Positions 62,283-63,223 of a stretch of 63,223 nucleotides of DNA are shown here, one piece after another; the stretch's first letter is position 1; each line of letters opens with the position of its first letter. The notes below the pieces were generated by a model. That model was not told where the DNA came from. It was given only the letters and a program-made list of their open reading frames with translations, and did not search any database. The stretch comes from Ruminococcus sp. (GTDB taxonomy: Bacteria > Bacillota > Clostridia > Oscillospirales > Ruminococcaceae), in assembly GCA_015066815.1 (NCBI GenBank), contig SVNR01000008.1, positions 1-63,223 on the forward strand, given 5' to 3'. Position numbers and translations under genes: made by a program.

Positions 62283-63223
62283 TTATTCATGACTTGTTGT
62301 TTTTAGCCCCACAATAACTTCTTTTCCTTCAAACGCAAAGCCGTACTTTAAGATGTGATCATCCGGCACTCCGAGGTCTGTAAGAAAACGGCTGTACTGT
62401 TTTTGTTCTATCTGTTCAAGGGCATTTTTTAACGTATCTTCAAGACCCTTTTCTCCTCTGTTTCGTCTTATCACTTTGAACTCTATTATAAGTGCATTAT
62501 CTTCTTTTATATTTTTCGGAATAAGCATTATGTCATAACGACCTGCTCCGCTCTCTCTGTTTGACTGCAGAACATATCTGTCACGAAGCTCTACAAGAAG
62601 TCCCAGTACAAATCCATGATAAAATCTTTCAGGCAGTTGCTTTTCATTTGTATCTTTTCCGGTGTCAAATGAGCTTATTATCGATATTGTGAGGTCATTC
62701 ATGTATTCGTTCAGGTCTTCTATCTCTCCGTTAAGGAGTGTTTTTATAAGATCGTTGTATTTTACAGGTTTGGATGTAAACCATCTGTTTACCATGTTAT
62801 TAAACATCAGCATTACTTCATGGTTTACTATTTCAAGCTCGTATATATCAAGGTTTACGGCTCTTATTTTAAGATAGCCTGATGCTGACAAAAGACTCCA
62901 CACAGCATTTATATCTTCGTCAAGCTGTGAAAAAACTATATCTTCATCAAGTCTTTTCGTTATTGTTTTTCCGTTGAGAAGATCTTCAAAATCTGACTTT
63001 ACTTCTTTTTCTCCCTGCATTATCAGTTTGCCTGCTAAACCGTTTGAACTTGTGTTTGACCAGTATGGTTTTAAGACTCCTTTATCAAGGAAATTGATTA
63101 TTGACCATGGATTATATATATCCTGTTCATCACCTATAATAAAACCATCATACCAGCTTTTTACTTCATCTTTATTCGTATATCCGAATTCGTCCATAGC
63201 TTCAAATACTTCTTTTTCTGTAA
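62283..63223 (-). CDS. AAA-ATPase-like/PD-(D/E)XK protein, copy 2 (5' end beyond window)
   Basis: The frame is open to the right edge, giving the last about 312 residues of a second copy. From MDEFGYTNKDEVKSWYDGF to the end it is nearly identical to copy 1, including GAGRYDIMLIP and IIEFKV. The differences cluster in one patch (IRAVNLDIYELEIVNHEVMLMFNNMVNRW against IKSRSLDIYELEIVNFEVMHMFNHMVSRW). It ends in a short distinct tail (SHE). The ATPase half lies outside the window. Confidence 0.88.
   Translation of the reverse strand, partial: TEKEVFEAMDEFGYTNKDEVKSWYDGFIIGDEQDIYNPWSIINFLDKGVLKPYWSNTSSNGLAGKLIMQGEKEVKSDFEDLLNGKTITKRLDEDIVFSQLDEDINAVWSLLSASGYLKIRAVNLDIYELEIVNHEVMLMFNNMVNRWFTSKPVKYNDLIKTLLNGEIEDLNEYMNDLTISIISSFDTGKDTNEKQLPERFYHGFVLGLLVELRDRYVLQSNRESGAGRYDIMLIPKNIKEDNALIIEFKVIRRNRGEKGLEDTLKNALEQIEQKQYSRFLTDLGVPDDHILKYGFAFEGKEVIVGLKTTSHE

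Noticed and set aside
1-63223. CRISPR array, rRNA, tRNA or prophage module
   Set aside because: No regularly spaced direct repeats, no conserved rRNA segments, no tRNA cloverleaf in any gap, and no phage structural genes were seen by eye.

Overview
The window looks like a chromosomal segment of a low-GC, Gram-positive, anaerobic, fibre-degrading Firmicute, most likely Ruminococcus or a close Oscillospiraceae relative. The basis is dockerin-bearing secreted enzymes, two GH9 cellulases, a V/A-type ATPase operon, consensus sigma-A promoters and strong GGAGG ribosome sites. I cannot assign a species. No rRNA, tRNA or CRISPR array was seen.

Layout. 1-5.5 kb: an accessory end with the tail of a probable IS66-like transposase, a GIY-YIG nuclease beside a possible PD-(D/E)XK protein, an unknown small gene, and a nuclease-helicase fusion behind a small nucleotide pyrophosphohydrolase. 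5.5-8 kb: SIMPL protein, dockerin-bearing CE3-like esterase and AraC regulator, read leftwards. 8.3-12.5 kb: a two-gene FtsX/MacB-type ABC system. 12.8-14.1 kb: small HD (alarmone hydrolase-like) gene and a RelB-PIN toxin-antitoxin pair. 14.2-19.4 kb: dockerin beta-helix protein divergent from an ECF sigma factor translationally coupled to a 1093-residue membrane protein ending in an ABC-type solute-binding domain. 19.7-22.6 kb: XRE regulator, BFD-like [2Fe-2S] protein, thioredoxin and an unusual GH5 glucanase. 22.8-36.2 kb: a long leftward cluster, ACT protein, DUF711 protein, V-ATPase G/H-C-I-K-F-E-A-B-D, ABC-F ATPase, HI0933-type flavoprotein. 36.4-43.9 kb: dockerin GH9, RecQ, membrane-anchored GH9. 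44.3-46.8 kb: a second ECF/membrane-partner pair. 47-51.7 kb: two convergent amino-acid ABC systems, one with a circularly permuted binding domain fused to its permease and interrupted by an in-frame TAG. 51.8-56.5 kb: DUF1294 protein, flavin reductase, Gfo/Idh/MocA oxidoreductase, a third ECF pair and a secreted nuclease. 56.7-63.2 kb: SbcCD and two tandem AAA-ATPase/PD-(D/E)XK genes.

Themes. Plant-fibre attack is carried by enzymes attached in different ways: dockerins on the GH9, esterase and beta-helix proteins, a C-terminal membrane anchor on the second GH9, and a GH5 with no signal peptide. Three ECF sigma factors, each with a single-pass membrane partner, suggest surface sensing. The one beside the dockerin beta-helix gene has an ECF-type promoter of its own, an operator-like 18-bp palindrome and a solute-binding ectodomain, and is the best candidate for an undescribed sensing system. 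A dispersed intergenic repeat family (about ten copies) and a short MITE-like element mark many gaps.

All coordinates, motif matches and family calls were read by eye from the sequence. No alignment, profile search or structure prediction was run.
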